From Eubacterium sp. (GTDB lineage: Bacteria > Bacillota > Clostridia > Oscillospirales > Ruminococcaceae): 62,012 bases of DNA. This document shows positions 28,413-37,122 of the stretch, piece after piece. The position numbers and the translations under genes were made by a program. The notes beneath the pieces are model-generated. The model was not told the DNA's origin. It saw only the letters and a list, made by a program, of their open reading frames with translations, and did not search any database. Every line of letters starts with the position of its first letter. Within the stretch, counting starts at the first letter, position 1. The DNA is taken from contig JAFLRX010000015.1 of the NCBI GenBank assembly GCA_022511265.1, positions 1 through 62,012 of the forward strand, written 5' to 3'.

Positions 28413-29243
28413 TTAGCGGCTTCTTCTCTTAACAATGAACTTGTCAGATGCCTTGCCGATCTTTCTGGTCTTATAACCCAGTGCGGGCTTGCCCCACGGG
28501 GTAACCGGTCCGGGACGGCCTACGGGCGACTTGCCCTCACCGCCGCCGTGCGGGTGGTCGTTCGGGTTCATTACAGAACCTCTTACGGTCGGTCTGATAC
28601 CCTTATGGCGCATACGGCCTGCCTTACCGTAGTTTACGTTCTCGTGGTCGAGGTTGGAAACTACGCCTATGGTAGCCATGCACTTGTCGGATACGTTTCT
28701 CAGCTCGCCGCTGGGAAGTCTTAACAGCGCGTAGCCGTTCTCCTTAGCCATCAGCTGAGCCATATTGCCTGCGGAACGTACCAGCTGTCCGCCCTTGCCG
28801 GGGTAAAGCTCGATGTTGTGAACTATAGTACCTACCGGTATGTTGGTCAGTGCCAGCGCGTTGCCGGGCTTGATGTCGGCATCCGGGCCGTTTCTTACCT
28901 TGTCGCCTACCTTGAGACCGTCGGGAGCGATGATGTATCTCTTCTCGCCGTCCTCATACTGTACCAGCGCGATAAACGCGGAACGGTTGGGGTCGTATTC
29001 AAGGGTAAGAACTTCGGCGTTCATGCCGAGCTTGTTTCTCTTGAAGTCAATTACACGGTACTTTCTTCTCTGAGCACCGCCCTTGTGCCTTACGGTGATT
29101 CTGCCGTAGCTGTTGCGTCCGGAATGCTTCTTAAGAGATTCCAGCAGGCTCTTTTCCGGCTCTACCTTGGACAATCCGCTGTAATCGGTGACGGTCATGC
29201 CTCTGCGGCCGGGGGTGACAGGTTTATAAGTCTTGATAGCCAT
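28413..29243 (-). CDS. rplB: 50S ribosomal protein L2
   Basis: 276 residues; peptidyl-transferase-centre protein with [17 protein letters not shown] and the [18 protein letters not shown]-like loop (here [15 protein letters not shown]) holding the key His. Confidence 0.98.
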   Translation of the reverse strand: MAIKTYKPVTPGRRGMTVTDYSGLSKVEPEKSLLESLKKHSGRNSYGRITVRHKGGAQRRKYRVIDFKRNKLGMNAEVLTLEYDPNRSAFIALVQYEDGEKRYIIAPDGLKVGDKVRNGPDADIKPGNALALTNIPVGTIVHNIELYPGKGGQLVRSAGNMAQLMAKENGYALLRLPSGELRNVSDKCMATIGVVSNLDHENVNYGKAGRMRHKGIRPTVRGSVMNPNDHPHGGGEGKSPVGRPGPVTPWGKPALGYKTRKIGKASDKFIVKRRSR

Positions 29244-29256
29244 TTATATCACTCCT

Positions 29257-29559
29257 TTATATCATTCCGTCAAAGAATTCTATTGTCTTTGAGCCTTCAG
29301 CAAGAGTAACTATCGCCTTTTTCCAAGACGGAGTATAGCCCTCGTTGCGTCCCATTCTTTTCTTTACGCCGCGCACATTGATGGTGTTAACCTTGGCAAC
29401 CTTAACTCCGGGGAACAGAGCCTCTACCGCCTTGGCGATCTCTATCTTGTTGGAGCTCTTTGCCACCTCAAAGGTGTACTTGCCCTGCTGTGCCAGCATT
29501 TCCATGCTCTTCTCGGTGATGATCGGCTTAATTATGATATCATAAGCAAGCTTTGCCAT
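29257..29559 (-). CDS. rplW: 50S ribosomal protein L23
   Basis: 100 residues; exit-tunnel docking site for trigger factor and [17 protein letters not shown] and [19 protein letters not shown]. Confidence 0.98.
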   Translation of the reverse strand: MAKLAYDIIIKPIITEKSMEMLAQQGKYTFEVAKSSNKIEIAKAVEALFPGVKVAKVNTINVRGVKKRMGRNEGYTPSWKKAIVTLAEGSKTIEFFDGMI

Positions 29560-30179
29560 TACGCGTACACCTCCTCGATCTTAGCAACGGCATCTTTAAC
29601 AACAATGAACTTGTTGTACTTGAGGATGTCGTATACGTTCAGGGTGTTTACCTGTGTAGTCTTTACGCCGGGAATGTTAGCGGCGCTCTTTATAACCTTC
29701 TCGTCAACGCCGTTCAGCACGATGAGGGCCTTTTCAGCGCCCAGTGCCTTGAGCATTGCAACGATGGTCTTGGTCTTGTACTCGTCCGACTTGATCTCGT
29801 CAACAACTATGATGTCGCTGTCGATAACCTTGGATGAAAGCGCGGACTTGAGCGCAAGTCTCTTTACCTTTTTATTAAGGGTATATCTGTAGCTTCTGGG
29901 CTTCGGTCCGAGAGCTACACCGCCGTGTGTCCACTGGGGAGCTCTGGTAGAACCCTGTCTTGCGTGGCCTGTGCCCTTCTGTCTCCAGGGCTTCTTTCCG
30001 CCGCCGCTTACTTCAGATCTGGTAAGCGTGGACTGTGTGCCCTGACGCTGATTTGCAAGATAGTTTACCACTGCGGCGTGCATGACTGCTGTGTTGGGCT
30101 CGATGCCGAACACGCCGTCGTTAAGCTCAAGGTCGGATACAACAGCGCCTGTCATATCATAAACAGATACTTTTGCCAT
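29559..30179 (-). CDS. rplD: 50S ribosomal protein L4
   Basis: 206 residues; [20 protein letters not shown] tunnel loop. In some bacteria L4 represses the S10 operon, relevant to the structured leader and the rpsJ-rplC spacer here. Confidence 0.98.
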   Translation of the reverse strand: MAKVSVYDMTGAVVSDLELNDGVFGIEPNTAVMHAAVVNYLANQRQGTQSTLTRSEVSGGGKKPWRQKGTGHARQGSTRAPQWTHGGVALGPKPRSYRYTLNKKVKRLALKSALSSKVIDSDIIVVDEIKSDEYKTKTIVAMLKALGAEKALIVLNGVDEKVIKSAANIPGVKTTQVNTLNVYDILKYNKFIVVKDAVAKIEEVYA

Positions 30180-30193
30180 ATTGATATTCCTCC

Positions 30194-30826
30194 TTACGCT
30201 TTCTTAACCGCATCGGTAATGGTAACCACTCCGCCCTTAGGACCGGGAACAGCACCCTTGATTGCGATAAGATTGTTTTCTGTGTCGATCTTTACGATAA
30301 CGAGATTTTGTACCGTTACCTTTTCAGCACCCATGTGACCTGCCATGCCCTTGCCCTTGAATATTCTTGAAGGGGACGAGCACGCGCCCATAGAGCCTGC
30401 CTCTCTGTGTACAGGGCCGGCACCGTGAGTCATCTTAAGTCTGTGCTGGTTGTGACGCTTGATAGCGCCCTGGAAGCCCTTACCCTTGCTGGTACCGCTG
30501 ACGTCAACGATGTCGCCTGCCGCGAACACGTCAGCCTTCAGGATATCGCCTACCTTGATCTCGGCGTTGTCCAGTCTGAACTCCTTAAGGGTTCTCTTAA
30601 AGGGAAGGTCGTTCTTCTTGAAATGACCTGTCATCGGCTTGTTTACGTGCTTGGGCGAAACATCGCCGAAGCCGAGCTGTACAGCCGAATAGCCGTCGTT
30701 TTCAGCGGTCTTGAGCTGAGTAACTACGCAAGGACCTGCCTCAACAACGGTAACGGGAACTACTTTTCCCGCCTCGTCGAAGATCTGCGTCATGCCGATC
30801 TTCTTTCCGATTAAACCTTTTGTCAT
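30194..30826 (-). CDS. rplC: 50S ribosomal protein L3
   Basis: 210 residues; [35 protein letters not shown] and [25 protein letters not shown] lies upstream of its ATG, after a highly structured spacer. Confidence 0.98.
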   Translation of the reverse strand: MTKGLIGKKIGMTQIFDEAGKVVPVTVVEAGPCVVTQLKTAENDGYSAVQLGFGDVSPKHVNKPMTGHFKKNDLPFKRTLKEFRLDNAEIKVGDILKADVFAAGDIVDVSGTSKGKGFQGAIKRHNQHRLKMTHGAGPVHREAGSMGACSSPSRIFKGKGMAGHMGAEKVTVQNLVIVKIDTENNLIAIKGAVPGPKGGVVTITDAVKKA

Positions 30827-30839
30827 GGTTTAATTCCTC

Positions 30840-31013
30840 CTTCTGGTTATTGGTCGGTTGCCCGACATGACCACCGACACCGATGGGTTATCCGATGCCG
30901 TTGGTTAGTGGTTGGTGGCGGCTGGCGCCGCACGCGCTGTCACGCTGCGTGATAGTGTTCCTATCTCGCCATAGTGCCATCAACATAACTTTGTCTTTAT
31001 ATAAGGTATAGCC
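30840..31013 (-). promoter_or_regulatory. Structured RNA element between rpsJ and rplC
   Basis: This spacer is unusually long for the S10 operon and folds well on the minus strand. From 5' to 3' there is ATAAGG/CCTTAT at the rpsJ stop, a CACG/CGTG stem, GCGGC-GCCA-GCCGC, a 13-position stem at 30871-30904 with one mismatch and three G-U pairs, and GTCGG-GCAA-CCGAC capped by a GNRA tetraloop just before the rplC ribosome-binding site. No T-run or promoter is seen. Confidence 0.55.
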
Positions 31014-31325
31014 TTATACTTCCATAGACATTTCCACACCTGCCGGAAGCTCGAGATTCTTCAGAGCGTCAACGGTCTTGTTGGTGGGACGGATCACGTC
31101 GATAAGACGCTTGTGAGTGCGCAGCTCGAACTGCTCGCGGCTGTCCTTGTACTTGTGGACAGCTCTCAGGATAGTGATGACCTGCTTGCTGGTGGGCAGC
31201 GGAATAGGTCCTGCAACTCTTGAACCGGTACGCTTTGCGGTCTCTACTATCTTAGCAGCAGCCGCATCAACAACAGCGTGGTCGTATCCCTTGATCTTGA
31301 TTCTCACTTTCTCTTTAACTGCCAT
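31014..31325 (-). CDS. rpsJ: 30S ribosomal protein S10
   Basis: 103 residues from the ATG with GGGAG upstream: [35 protein letters not shown] and [20 protein letters not shown]. It opens the ribosomal operon and is also the transcription antitermination factor NusE. A 135-codon in-frame extension upstream is leader RNA, not protein. Confidence 0.98.
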   Translation of the reverse strand: MAVKEKVRIKIKGYDHAVVDAAAAKIVETAKRTGSRVAGPIPLPTSKQVITILRAVHKYKDSREQFELRTHKRLIDVIRPTNKTVDALKNLELPAGVEMSMEV

Positions 31326-31610
31326 TTTCTTTCTCCCTTTCATAATAGTTTTCGGGGGATCTTTTGCTCCCGCAGCCTTTGTTGTTAAGTACACTATGCC
31401 GGGTGTTTCACCCTTATGCGTATAAAACAGGATTTTTCCCACAGGGGGTATCGGCTGTTGCCGACCCTTCCCGCACGCGGGGAAGAAATCCTTTAGGCTT
31501 ACGGGGCTTTCGCCCGATAGTCGGACATACTCCGTCTGAATTACCGGTAAAACCGCAACCTCAGACATCTTCGCATATCGTAGCAGTCTCGCGCCTTCAG
31601 GCGGCGCGCA
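31326..31610 (-). promoter_or_regulatory. Long structured 5' leader of the S10 operon
   Basis: About 280 bases between the S10 promoter and rpsJ with no convincing gene. The minus-strand RNA can form CGCGCC/GGCGCG, a GTCTGA/TCAGAC stem enclosing TTACCGGTAA, GGGC-GAAA-GCCC, CTTCCCCGC/GCGGGAAG, TCGGC-AACA-GCCGA and GGGTG-AAA-CACCC. It does not match any riboswitch core or T-box that I know. It may bind an r-protein to control the operon. Confidence 0.5.
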
Positions 31611-31616
31611 ATTTAT

Positions 31617-31645
31617 ATTATACATAATAAAATGCCCATTTACAA
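31617..31645 (-). promoter_or_regulatory. Promoter of the S10-spc-alpha operon
   Basis: Minus strand TTGTAA, 17 nt, TATAAT. Its -35 box lies inside one arm of a 91-bp nested palindrome. Confidence 0.8.
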
Positions 31646-31719
31646 GCCCTTTGGCGAAATTTTCTTGCAAAACCAATGTAGAAATTTCGCCTGATTTTAG
31701 ACTTGTATTTGGGCATTTT
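31629..31719. repeat. 91-bp nested palindrome over the S10 promoter
   Basis: Outer arms AAAATGCCCATTTACAAG and CTTGTATTTGGGCATTTT match as inverted repeats at 16 of 18 positions. Inner arms GGCGAAATTT and AAATTTCGCC match perfectly. The two share nearly the same centre. It could act as a terminator for pyk, a protein-binding site over the promoter, or a miniature mobile-element remnant. Confidence 0.7.
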
Positions 31720-31819
31720 ATACAAAACATATTTTAACCTAATATATCTTGTGCCTTGACGAAGTATAGGACACAATTTGCGGGTAGATGCAGCAAATTA
31801 TACTTTCATCCGGATCGAA

Positions 31820-33577
31820 TTAATCCGCCGAGCAGACAAGCCCTTTAACCGCGTCCACCGTAATGGTGACGCCGCTCTTGAGTATGCTTGCCGCGTTCTC
31901 TGCACTGTAGATGACCGGGATATCCAGCGACAGTCCGACTACCGCCGCATGGCAGTCCTCACTGGTGTCCTCCACTATTATTGCCGCCGCATTCTTCAGT
32001 GCGGGCATTATACGGTTAGAAGTGGTCGGCACTACCAGTATATCACCGCTGCGGCAGCGGCGGAGCGCCTCTTCCTCGTTCTTGCAGACGCATACCGGAG
32101 CGGTTACTATCTTTTGAGTAACGCCCTTGCCCTTTAACAGCACATCGCCGACAATATGCACCTTCATCATGTTAGTGGTGCCGGATATACCCAACGGCAG
32201 TCCCGCGGTGATTACTATCAGGTCACCGTCGTGCAGCAACCCCTCTTCCATCGAACGCTCTACCGCGTGATTGAACAGCGAGTCGCTGTCCGACATCTCC
32301 TGCGCCTTTATCGGGATAACTCCCCACGACAGGTTAAGCTGACGCTGAGCGACGTCGCTGGTGGTCGCCGCGATTATCGGGCAATCGGGGCGATACTTGG
32401 ATAACGTCTTTGCGGTGCCGCCGCCCTTGGTTACGGTGAGTATCGCTGTCGCGCCGAGGTCTATCGAGGTGGTTACCGTTGCGTGCGCAATAGCGTCGGT
32501 CACGTTCGGCGTACCCTCACCCTCTCTTGAGAAAAAGCGGCGGACATAGTCTATATCCTGCTCGGTCTTTACCGCGATGGCATTCATGGTCTTTACCGCC
32601 TCTACCGGGAACTCGCCCGCGGCGGTCTCGCCGGACAGCATTATCGCGCTGGTGCCGTCATAAATAGCGTTAGCGACGTCGGTGGTCTCCGCACGGGTGG
32701 GTCTGGGGTTCTTTATCATAGAATCCAGCATCTGCGTCGCGGTTATCACCTGCTTGCCCGCGTTGTAGCCCTTGCTGATAAGCTCTTTCTGTATACGCGG
32801 TATCTCCTCAAACGGTATCTCAACGCCCATATCGCCGCGCGCCACCATAATGCCGTCAGCCACGCGCAAAATGTCGTCGATGTTGTTTACGCCGTCTTGG
32901 TTTTCTATCTTTGCGATTATCTTGATATGCTTGCCGCCGTTTTCGTCCAGCAGACGGCGCACCTGCATAATGTCCTCGTCGCAGGTGACAAAGCTTGCCG
33001 CCACGAAATCAAAGCCGGTCTTGATGCCGAATAATATATCGTTTCTGTCCCGCTCGCTGATATACGGCATGGAAAATTTTATTCCCGGGAAGTTGCAGCT
33101 CTTGTTCGCCTTCAGCGTGCCGCCGTGTATTACGCGGCAGTGTATATCGTCATAGCTTTCCTTGCGGTCTATCTCGGTGACCTTCAGCTCGATAAGTCCG
33201 TCGTCCACCAATATCCGCGCGCCGGTGTCTATATCATCGGCAAGGTTTTTATATGTGATGCTGACTCTGCTTTCGTCGCCCTCTACCTCTTCGGTAGTAA
33301 GGACAAACTCGGTGCCGTTTTTCAGCTTTACCGGCTCGTCATTCTTAAAGCTCTTGACGCGCACCTCAGGTCCTTTGGTGTCCAGTATCGTCGGGATAGG
33401 CTTGCCCAGCTCTTCACGGATACGTACCACCTGGCCGTATCTTTGCTTATGGCTGTCATAATCGCCGTGGGAGAAGTTAAAGCGTGCGCAGTCCATACCG
33501 CTCTTTATCAGCTCTCTCAGGATGCTATCGTCATCGGTCGCCGGACCCAGCGTACATACTATTTTGGTTTTCTTCAT
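31820..33577 (-). CDS. pyk: Pyruvate kinase with C-terminal mobile domain
   Basis: 585 residues that make pyruvate and ATP from phosphoenolpyruvate and ADP. The barrel has CARFNFSHGDYDSHK, KIIAKIENQDGVNNID (active-site Lys and Glu) and MVARGDMGVEIPFEEIP; TATQMLDSMIKNPRPTRAE follows. After the allosteric C domain is an extra ~110-residue PEP-utiliser mobile-domain-like module (EDTSEDCHAAVVGLSLDIPV), typical of Firmicute enzymes. It has its own promoter; a hairpin (ATACGGC/GCCGTAT) lies in the leader. Confidence 0.97.
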   Translation of the reverse strand: MKKTKIVCTLGPATDDDSILRELIKSGMDCARFNFSHGDYDSHKQRYGQVVRIREELGKPIPTILDTKGPEVRVKSFKNDEPVKLKNGTEFVLTTEEVEGDESRVSITYKNLADDIDTGARILVDDGLIELKVTEIDRKESYDDIHCRVIHGGTLKANKSCNFPGIKFSMPYISERDRNDILFGIKTGFDFVAASFVTCDEDIMQVRRLLDENGGKHIKIIAKIENQDGVNNIDDILRVADGIMVARGDMGVEIPFEEIPRIQKELISKGYNAGKQVITATQMLDSMIKNPRPTRAETTDVANAIYDGTSAIMLSGETAAGEFPVEAVKTMNAIAVKTEQDIDYVRRFFSREGEGTPNVTDAIAHATVTTSIDLGATAILTVTKGGGTAKTLSKYRPDCPIIAATTSDVAQRQLNLSWGVIPIKAQEMSDSDSLFNHAVERSMEEGLLHDGDLIVITAGLPLGISGTTNMMKVHIVGDVLLKGKGVTQKIVTAPVCVCKNEEEALRRCRSGDILVVPTTSNRIMPALKNAAAIIVEDTSEDCHAAVVGLSLDIPVIYSAENAASILKSGVTITVDAVKGLVCSAD

Positions 33578-33625
33578 AATGCACCTACCCTTTCAGATAC
33601 GGCTGCGCCGTATTATTATATATAA

Positions 33626-33655
33626 AGTATAACATTTTGCGCTGCTTTTTGTCAA
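33626..33655 (-). promoter_or_regulatory. Promoter of pyk
   Basis: Minus strand TTGACA, 18 nt, TATACT, between the amidohydrolase stop and the pyk start. Confidence 0.78.
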
Positions 33656-33669
33656 CAGCAATTTTACGT

Positions 33670-34464
33670 TCAGGGCTTCAATAACCGCGCCGCGTTTTTC
33701 CAGTATATTTTCTGCTTCACCTCATCGGAAATATCCAACCGCTCTATCATTTCTATCTGGGTGGTCGGCAAGCTCCACGGCAGGTCGCTGCCCAGCAGTA
33801 TCCTGTCCTCTCCCATATGATCTATCAGGGCGCACATCATCCCGTCGGTGATGAACTCCGCACAGAACGCCGTGTCAAGATACACATTGGACGCACCCTT
33901 GACGTAATGCAGCACCCGCTCCCAGTTGCTCATGCCACCCATATGCGCGCCTATCAAAGTAAGCGACGGATATTTCTCCGCCACCTCCGCCAGATCGCAC
34001 GGCATGGCATGCCGCACACGGTTAGATACCGGATCATACCCCATATGCAGCGAGATCATCAGCCCCAGCTGCTCGCACTTGCGGTAGATGGGCTGCATAC
34101 GCCTGTCAAACATATAGCACTCTTGATAATCGGGGTGCAGCTTAATTCCGCGCAGTCCTGCCTCGGCAATGCGCTCCAGTTCTTGCTCGACATTGTCGTT
34201 ATCGGGGTGCACCGTGCCAAAGCAGATAAAGTTGTCGTGGCTGTGCTTTATCGCCCAGTCGTTTATTATTGCGGTCTGGGTCGGCTTGGTCGCTATCGGC
34301 AGCACCACGCCGAAATCCACCCCGCACCTATCAAGCAGCGCGCGGGTCTCACGCACCGTGCCGTCGGTGTAGACATTCTCTACCTCCGGGCACTGAGACA
34401 GTACGCTGACCGCCTTTTCCGCCACCTTTTCGGCATAGGCATGTATGTGAAAATCTATGTACAT
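33670..34464 (-). CDS. Amidohydrolase-family (metal-dependent) hydrolase
   Basis: 264 residues of the amidohydrolase-related TIM-barrel family (the ACMSD / TatD-like group). Metal ligand motifs are DFHIHAY at residues 4-10, GIKLHPDY, SLHMGYDP, IGAHMGGMSNW and LLGSDLPWS. The substrate cannot be predicted. The ATG has AAGGAG upstream, and a possible TTGAAA-18-TATAAC promoter overlaps the palindrome ahead of it. Confidence 0.85.
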   Translation of the reverse strand: MYIDFHIHAYAEKVAEKAVSVLSQCPEVENVYTDGTVRETRALLDRCGVDFGVVLPIATKPTQTAIINDWAIKHSHDNFICFGTVHPDNDNVEQELERIAEAGLRGIKLHPDYQECYMFDRRMQPIYRKCEQLGLMISLHMGYDPVSNRVRHAMPCDLAEVAEKYPSLTLIGAHMGGMSNWERVLHYVKGASNVYLDTAFCAEFITDGMMCALIDHMGEDRILLGSDLPWSLPTTQIEMIERLDISDEVKQKIYWKNAARLLKP

Positions 34465-34493
34465 ATATTCTCCTTGTTATAGTGTACGGATAC

Positions 34494-34533
34494 CTTGTTT
34501 TTCAACAAGCCAAACGGCTTGTTGAAAAACAAG
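34494..34533. repeat. Perfect 18-bp-arm palindrome
   Basis: Arms CTTGTTTTTCAACAAGCC and its exact complement flank a 4-base AAAC loop. It abuts the terminator hairpin of the permease operon and overlaps the putative -35 of the amidohydrolase gene. Confidence 0.9.
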
Positions 34534-34553
34534 GGCTGCCTTGCGGCAGCCCT
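34532..34553 (-). terminator. Terminator of the large ABC-transporter operon
   Basis: Perfect 9-bp stem AGGGCTGCC / GGCAGCCCT with loop TTGC, followed on the minus strand by TTGTTTTTC, 10 bases past the last permease stop. Confidence 0.88.
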
Positions 34554-34563
34554 CTTTTATCTT

Positions 34564-35859
34564 TTAGCTTACAAGACCTGAACGCTCAACACCTTCAACG
34601 AAGTGTTTTTGCAGTACGATGTACATAATCAGTATAGGTACAAGCGACAGCACGCAGGCGGCTTCTATCCATACCATGTAATCCGAGGCGTTGCCGGAGT
34701 TTTCGGCGCCGTTCGTCTTATATATGACTATGGTCGTCAGTATGTTCTCAACCTCCATCGCGATAGTGTACGGGTTGGAGAAGAACATGCTCGTTACGTA
34801 TGTGTCATTCCAGTACCATACTATCGAGAAGATAAATACGGTAAGGAAAGAGGTCTTTGCGTTGGGGACCATAACGCGGATAAACGTCATTACAGGTCCG
34901 CAGCCGTCCAGGTACGCCGCGTCCTCCAGCTCCTTGGGCAGTCCTCTAAAGAACTGTCTGTAAAGCAGTATGAACACGCCGGCTCTTATACCGTTGCAGA
35001 AGAACGCTTGCATATAAAGCGCGGTCGGCGTTGATACCAAGCTCAGCGGCTCTCCGGCTATCAGTGAGATAATGCCGAAGATGTCGAAGAAACGGAACTG
35101 CATGTACAGCGGGATAAGTATTACCTGTACCGGTACTATGATCTGCAACAGAACTATACCAAACAGCAGACCCTTGAACTTGAACTTAAATCTCGCAAAG
35201 CCATAACCGGTGACCGCGCAGGTAACGACCTGCAGCATCGAGCAGACAACGTTTACCAGTATCGTCTGCAATATTACCATCGGATAGTCCATTGCGATCC
35301 AAACGTCAACAAAGTTATCCAGTATAAACTGCTTGGGTATCCACATTACAGACGGGTCGCTCATCTGAGCCTGCGGTCTGAACGAGGTGGACAGCATGTA
35401 AAGCATAGGATAGAGAATTACGAAGCCCAGTCCGAACAGGATAAGGAATCTGAAAATAGGCCAAACCTTTTCAGTGATCCTTCTGCCGAATATGTATCTG
35501 TAATGTATTCTCTCCTGCTTGTTGTACTTGCGGTAGTTTTTGATTATCTGCCAGTTGCTGACATGATATGCCGCGCGCAGCTCTTTTTCTCTTTGCTTTT
35601 CAGCCTTTGCGGCTGCCTTTTTCTCCTTGCGGGAGAGCTTTATCTCGGCGGTCCTTGCGTCGTCGTCCTGAATTTTCATCATCGGCTTGGCCGCTTCCGC
35701 CGGCTCAGTTGCGTCAACAGACTCCGCGATCTCGTTTATCTCCTTGATCGCCTCGCCTATTTCCTGTGCTGATGCATCCTGTACGGGTGCAGCTGCGGCA
35801 GCTTGTTCGATGCTTTCATTTGCGGCATCGTTAAGGTTCTTGATTTCTTGTTCGCTCAC
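34564..35859 (-). CDS. MalG-type sugar ABC permease with long charged N-terminus (pair B)
   Basis: 431 residues. The last ~290 form a six-helix BPD_transp_1 permease with the ATPase-contact EAA loop EDAAYLDGCGPVMTFIRVMV. The first ~140 are unusual: an acidic/alanine-rich stretch, then a very basic helix (SRKEKKAAAKAEKQREKEL) before helix 1. GTG start, with GGAGG 7 bases upstream. It is the last gene of the locus, 12 bases after its MalF partner. Substrate unknown, probably a carbohydrate. Confidence 0.88.
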   Translation of the reverse strand: MSEQEIKNLNDAANESIEQAAAAAPVQDASAQEIGEAIKEINEIAESVDATEPAEAAKPMMKIQDDDARTAEIKLSRKEKKAAAKAEKQREKELRAAYHVSNWQIIKNYRKYNKQERIHYRYIFGRRITEKVWPIFRFLILFGLGFVILYPMLYMLSTSFRPQAQMSDPSVMWIPKQFILDNFVDVWIAMDYPMVILQTILVNVVCSMLQVVTCAVTGYGFARFKFKFKGLLFGIVLLQIIVPVQVILIPLYMQFRFFDIFGIISLIAGEPLSLVSTPTALYMQAFFCNGIRAGVFILLYRQFFRGLPKELEDAAYLDGCGPVMTFIRVMVPNAKTSFLTVFIFSIVWYWNDTYVTSMFFSNPYTIAMEVENILTTIVIYKTNGAENSGNASDYMVWIEAACVLSLVPILIMYIVLQKHFVEGVERSGLVS

Positions 35860-35871
35860 AACTACACCTCC

Positions 35872-37122
35872 TTATTCATTCTCATAGAATACAAATCTTG
35901 AAACGATCAGCACGATAAGTCCCAAAGCGGCGGCTACTATTAGGAAGTATACCCACGCCATCGCGGCGCTCTTACCGTAATCGAGTGCGCGTATCGACTT
36001 GAACACCAGCTTCATTACCGGGTTTTCAGAGTCGATAAAGGTATCGATTATCGTGTAAATCAAGTTCGCCAATATCATCGGGCTTATCATCGGGAAGGTT
36101 ATCTTCCAGAAGAACTCCCATCCGGTAGCACCCTCCATTGACGCCGCCTCTTTTGCGGAGGTCGGTATCTGCTGAAGTGCGGCAAGGAAGATAAGTATCT
36201 GGATACCTGCCGCCCATATCAGGTTGAAGATGTCACTGGTGACGGTCTGTATCGTTTCTGTCAGCTGCTGGTTCAGGTTGTATATACCCAAGAACTCCAA
36301 CAGCTCGTCTACTAGGTCTGTCTGGAACAATGCGCTGAACTGTTCTGCGCCGGAAATACCGTTGCTGGCAATATCGCCGCGGATTACCGCGATTACCGGA
36401 CCGGTAGCGACAAGCACCGGCAGGAAGAATACCGCACGGGCAAGTGTACGTCCTCTGAACTTCTGATTGAGCAGAAGTGCTATAAACAGCGAGAACACCA
36501 TTACCATCAACGTCTGCGGAACTAACGTTCCGAGCGACTCGGTCAGAGCCGGCAGATAATCCTGATTACGGAACAATATTTCCTGGAAGTTGCCGAAATC
36601 GTTCCACTGTGCGTATATTCCGACCTTATCCATGCCCAGCATCTGCGCGTCGGCAAGCGTACTTACCAGCTTTACGTCTGCCATTGAATAGTAGGCCGAG
36701 GTGATTATCGGTATGATAAACATATAGATAGCGCCGAGCAGCCATATCAGCAGGAATCCGTATCCGTAAAGACCTTTTTTCTTTTCATAAGGTATTCTGG
36801 TCTTTTTTATCTTCTTTTCCTGCTTAGGCTCTCTGCGGCGGATGTCTACTTCCTCACCCTCCGCGTTAAGGGCAGCCGCGGCAGCGGTCATATGCGCGGA
36901 TGCGCGCCTTACAGGTGCTCTTTCGGGCTCTTCCGGCGCTTCGGGTCCGCCGATAACGGCCGGTGCAGCCTCTTCAGCAGCGGCGACTGCCTCTTCGGCA
37001 GCGGCTGTTGCCTCTTCAGCAACATTAGTTACCTCTTCAGCAGCGGTTACTGCTTGTTCGGTTGCTGCGGTTGCTACGTTTTCCTGTACTTCTTCGTTAG
37101 GGTTGAAATTTGAATTATTCAC
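35872..37122 (-). CDS. MalF-type sugar ABC permease with Ala/Glu-rich N-terminus (pair B)
   Basis: 416 residues. Residues 1-90 are low-complexity Ala/Glu (TAAEEVTNVAEEATAAAEEA), probably a cytosolic helix or coiled coil, then a basic segment before helix 1. The permease core has the EAA loop KEAASMEGATGWEFFWKITF. The extracellular loops are longer than in pair A. GTG start with AGGAG 9 bases upstream; it overlaps the end of the DUF5696-like gene by 8 bases. Confidence 0.88.
   Translation of the reverse strand: MNNSNFNPNEEVQENVATAATEQAVTAAEEVTNVAEEATAAAEEAVAAAEEAAPAVIGGPEAPEEPERAPVRRASAHMTAAAAALNAEGEEVDIRRREPKQEKKIKKTRIPYEKKKGLYGYGFLLIWLLGAIYMFIIPIITSAYYSMADVKLVSTLADAQMLGMDKVGIYAQWNDFGNFQEILFRNQDYLPALTESLGTLVPQTLMVMVFSLFIALLLNQKFRGRTLARAVFFLPVLVATGPVIAVIRGDIASNGISGAEQFSALFQTDLVDELLEFLGIYNLNQQLTETIQTVTSDIFNLIWAAGIQILIFLAALQQIPTSAKEAASMEGATGWEFFWKITFPMISPMILANLIYTIIDTFIDSENPVMKLVFKSIRALDYGKSAAMAWVYFLIVAAALGLIVLIVSRFVFYENE

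Noticed and set aside
31326-31730. In-frame upstream extension of rpsJ by 135 codons
   Set aside because: S10 is about 102 residues. The ATG at 31325 has a good ribosome-binding site, and the extension covers the promoter and a structured leader.
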